Shown: one piece after another, positions 32,466 to 34,643 of the stretch
How the letters are laid out: each line of letters opens with the position of its first letter
Numbering within the stretch: position 1 is the first letter of the stretch
NCBI GenBank assembly: GCA_020831775.1
Contig: JAFIFZ010000054.1
Coordinates: 1-34,643 of the forward strand
DNA from: Phycisphaerales bacterium
GTDB taxonomy: Bacteria > Planctomycetota > Phycisphaerae > Phycisphaerales > UBA1924
Length of the DNA: 34,643 bases
Direction of reading: 5' to 3'
Position numbers and translations under genes: made by a program
The notes under the pieces: generated by a model
What the model saw: the letters and a program-made list of their open reading frames with translations, nothing else
Told to the model about the DNA's origin: nothing
The model's database searches: none

Positions 32466-32975
32466 ATGGATTCCTACCGACAGAACGACCGTCGCCGTCG
32501 CGGCGTGCCCCTGAGCGATCTTGACCCGGCGTTGACGGAGATCAGCCGCAAGGTCATCGGGTGCGCGATCGAGGTGCACAAGGCCCTCGGGCCGGGGTAC
32601 AGCGCCGATGTGTACCGCAACGCCCTGAAGATCGAGCTCGACCGCGAGGAGATCGGCCACAAGCAGGGGCACGCGTTCGATGTGCAGTACGACGAGCGCG
32701 TCGTCGGCGAGACGGTGGCGGACATGTACATCGCCGACCGGTTCGTCGTCGATGTGCGTGCGTACCACGGCGAGATCGGCTCGGAGGAGCGTTCGGGTCT
32801 GCGTGCGGTGCTCCGCGCGGGCGACCTGGAGCTCGGGCTGATCATCAACTTCGGCGAGCGCCGCCTCAAGGACGGGCTTGTCCGCGTCTTGAACCCGGAC
32901 AAGATCGAGTCGCTGCGGAGCTCCGACGAGGGCGAGCACGAGGACGACGATCACGACGAAGACGACGAAGAGTGA
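32466..32975 (+). CDS. GxxExxY-family protein, probably inactive, with acidic tail
   Basis: 169 residues; ATG 32466 with GGAGA about 10 bases upstream. It follows the GxxExxY (PD-(D/E)XK_3) family: EISRKVIGCAIEVHKALGPG, then GYSADVY (44-50), where the name-giving Glu is Ala; YDERVVGETVADMYIADRFVVDVRA, where the usual V-E-L-K is VDVR (95-98); and LELGLIINFGERRLKDGLVRVLN. Loss of the Glu and of the catalytic Lys suggests that no nuclease activity remains. The C-terminus ends in an acidic run, HEDDDHDEDDEE. It lies between the two ketosynthase genes on the same strand. The family's role is unknown in general. Confidence 0.85.
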   Translation: MDSYRQNDRRRRGVPLSDLDPALTEISRKVIGCAIEVHKALGPGYSADVYRNALKIELDREEIGHKQGHAFDVQYDERVVGETVADMYIADRFVVDVRAYHGEIGSEERSGLRAVLRAGDLELGLIINFGERRLKDGLVRVLNPDKIESLRSSDEGEHEDDDHDEDDEE

Positions 32976-33026
32976 TCGGCCTGTTCCCGCGCATCGAGCT
33001 GCACACGACCGGATGAACGAGACCCG

Positions 33027-34400
33027 ATGAACGCGACTTCCATGAGCCGCCGGGGGGGCAACCGCGTCGTCATCACCGGCATGGGCTGGGTGACGCCGCT
33101 CGGTTGCGATCTGGACGGGGCGTGGTCGCGGATGCTGGCGGGCGAGTCGGCGGTCGGGCCGGTGACGCGGTTCGACGCGGCGTCGTTCGGGACGAACTTT
33201 GCCGCGGAGGTCAAGGGTTTTCGGCTGGAGGATCACCTTCCGGCGGAGGCCGCGGCGAGGCATGCGGTGGGCGGGCTGCACACGGCCTTCGCGCTGGCTT
33301 CGACCGAGCACGCGTGGCGTCAGTCGGGCCTTGAGATCTCGAAGATCAACCCGCGGATGCTGGGGATCTACTACGGCGCCGGCGAGGGGCCTGTGGACCA
33401 CGGGCCGTTTTTCCGTGCGAACATGGCGGCGTGGGACGCCGAGGCGCGCGAGCTGGACACGGCCCGCTGGGCGGTGGCGGCGCTGGAGCTGCTGGGCCAT
33501 CGGTCGGAGGTGGAGCAGGAGCCGCACGCGGCGCTCTGCCACCTCGCCGACCGGTTCGGGGCGCGTGGGCCGAGCTACAACTGCATGACGGCGTGCGCGG
33601 CTTCGACGCAGGCCGTGGGCGAGGCGTTCGAGATCCTCAGGCGGGGCGACGCGGACGTGATGCTCGCGGGCGGGGCGCACTCGATGATCCACCCGCTGGG
33701 CATGACGGGGTTCATCCGGCTGACGGCGATGAGCAAGCGTCGCGACGACTTTGCGACCGCCGCGCGTCCGTTCGATCGCACGCGCGACGGGTTTGTGATG
33801 GGCGAGGGGGCGGGGACGGTGGTGCTCGAAACGCTGGAGCACGCCAAGGCCCGCGGGGCGACGATCCTGGCCGAGGTCGCGGGCTACGGCTCGACGGCCG
33901 ACGCCTACCGCATCACCGACATCCATCCCGACGGGCGGGGCGGGGCGGCGGCGATGAAGCGGGCGCTCGAGCAGGCGGGCATCGACCCGACAACGCGGGG
34001 TGGGGGTTCAGGTGGGCAGGCGGGGCGGCCGCAAGTGCACTACATCTCCGCCCATGGGACGGGGACCCCCGAGAACGACGGGACCGAGACGCGGGCGGTG
34101 AAGTCGGTCTTCGGCGAGCTTGCCAAGGAGGTGCCGTTCAGCTCGATCAAGAGCATGACGGGGCACCTGATCCAGGCGGCGGGGGCGGTGGAGCTGATGA
34201 CCTGCGTGATGGCGATCGGCACGGGGAAGCTGCCGCCGACGATCAACCTGCACAACCCTGATCCGGACTGCGATCTGGACTATGTGCCGCTGGAGTCGAG
34301 GGACCTGAGCGGGGCGGGTGGTGTTGAGGTGTGTTTGTCGAACGGGTTTGGGTTTGGTGGGCAGAACGATTGTGTTTGTGTGCGGCGGTTTGAGGGGTAG
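33027..34400 (+). CDS. beta-ketoacyl-ACP synthase (FabF-like), active
   Basis: 457 residues; ATG 33027 (ATG 33042 is an alternative; both have weak Shine-Dalgarno sites). Features: NRVVITGMGWVTPLG, active-site Cys190 in MTACAAST, RGDADVMLAGG, RPFDRTRDGFVMGEGAG, His343 in SAHGTGTPEND, Lys375 and His380 in KSMTGHLIQAAGA, and a C-terminal SNGFGFGGQND. All catalytic residues of the FabF/KAS II class are present, so it should condense acyl-ACP with malonyl-ACP. With the Cys-less homologue 1.7 kb upstream it could form a KS/chain-length-factor heterodimer. No acyl carrier protein or reductase gene is seen in the window, so the product is unknown. Confidence 0.93.
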   Translation: MNATSMSRRGGNRVVITGMGWVTPLGCDLDGAWSRMLAGESAVGPVTRFDAASFGTNFAAEVKGFRLEDHLPAEAAARHAVGGLHTAFALASTEHAWRQSGLEISKINPRMLGIYYGAGEGPVDHGPFFRANMAAWDAEARELDTARWAVAALELLGHRSEVEQEPHAALCHLADRFGARGPSYNCMTACAASTQAVGEAFEILRRGDADVMLAGGAHSMIHPLGMTGFIRLTAMSKRRDDFATAARPFDRTRDGFVMGEGAGTVVLETLEHAKARGATILAEVAGYGSTADAYRITDIHPDGRGGAAAMKRALEQAGIDPTTRGGGSGGQAGRPQVHYISAHGTGTPENDGTETRAVKSVFGELAKEVPFSSIKSMTGHLIQAAGAVELMTCVMAIGTGKLPPTINLHNPDPDCDLDYVPLESRDLSGAGGVEVCLSNGFGFGGQNDCVCVRRFEG

Positions 34401-34438
34401 GGTATCGAGAGTTGGCGGTTGGACCGAGCGCGAAGAAA

Positions 34439-34463
34439 ACACCCCGGGAATGTCCCGAGGTGT
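34439..34463 (-). terminator. hairpin with T-run on the minus strand
   Basis: Eleven-base arms ACACCCCGGGA and TCCCGAGGTGT with one mismatch around ATG. Read on the minus strand, the hairpin is followed by TTTTCTT, so it could terminate the transposase transcript entering from the right. It might instead be part of the end of the insertion sequence. Confidence 0.5.
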
Positions 34464-34514
34464 CCGCGTTGCGGAAAGCACCAGAATCAAGCGGGCAACT
34501 CGACTAGAGCGTCC

Positions 34515-34643
34515 TTACTCAACTCGTAGCGTGTACCCACAGTGTCTGAAGCAGTTGGCGGCGTCGGTCGAGGTGATCTGGTCGAGGACGGACTGCATCG
34601 CCCGCCAGAGAGCGTCTTTGGTCCTGCATGCGAGCGATCGCAG
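34515..34643 (-). mobile_element. IS630-like transposase, C-terminal fragment cut by window edge
   Basis: The last 42 codons of a minus-strand frame read into the window. They contain TKDALWRAMQSVLDQITSTD and CFRHCGYTLRVE before a TAA stop at 34515-34517. The ALW-x(n)-LD-x-IT spacing and closing FxHCGY match the C-terminal end I know from IS630-family transposases. The catalytic DDE residues lie outside the window, so activity cannot be judged. No terminal inverted repeat can be identified with confidence. Confidence 0.65.

Overview
The window looks like chromosomal DNA of a planctomycete of class Phycisphaerae. The GC content is high. Two secreted proteases end in the EF-hand-like 'GC-type dockerin' tail (two D-x-N-x-D-G repeats ending AAGC) that I associate with that class. 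The many proline- and arginine-rich reading frames opposite real genes are a by-product of base composition. No tRNA or rRNA gene was recognised. The first 32 bases are all C, so the left edge may be a contig end. The right edge cuts an IS630-like transposase gene.

Layout. (1) 186-6004, minus strand: seven small secreted, lipoprotein or membrane proteins of unknown function. Three share an almost identical lipoprotein signal-peptide cassette, and a 101-bp upstream segment is duplicated. (2) 6365-7651, minus: a Nudix hydrolase and a soluble histidine kinase. (3) 7790-13235, plus: ParB with about 100 residues encoded by repeat DNA, a membrane KAP-like P-loop NTPase, a small membrane protein and a secreted FKBP prolyl isomerase, closed by a terminator shared with the convergent sat gene. 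(4) 13339-18099, minus: AAA ATPase, WaaP-like kinase (start coupled to the ATPase stop), orphan beta-class DNA methyltransferase and ATP sulfurylase. (5) 18495-22350, plus: two secreted dockerin-tailed proteases, an M12-like metalloprotease and a kexin-like subtilase. (6) 22761-27460: a CPBP membrane protease (minus), a HAF-repeat secreted protein (plus) and a tandem pair of paralogous membrane proteins (minus). (7) 28063-29049, plus: ribosomal proteins L13 and S9 with a candidate promoter and a terminator. (8) 29186-34400: two membrane proteins (one with an extreme acidic tail), then a ketosynthase pair flanking a degenerate GxxExxY protein. The first ketosynthase has lost its active-site Cys (Glu in its place) and its last His, as in chain-length-factor subunits. 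The second is intact.

The strongest unusual signal is a set of short modular palindromes found in most of the larger intergenic gaps. I call them A to H here. They are built from arms such as CCGACCTC/GAGGTCGG, CACTGGCGGGC/GCCGCCAGTG and CACGGCTCG/CGAGCCGTG, and they often carry GTGGCAC or GTAGCAC at an edge. They occur as composites. One composite lies in frame inside parB, one module sits in the loop of another, and a 91-bp version with 9-bp terminal inverted repeats is present three times almost unchanged. They look like a non-autonomous, self-nesting repeat family with no obvious mobilising gene in the window.
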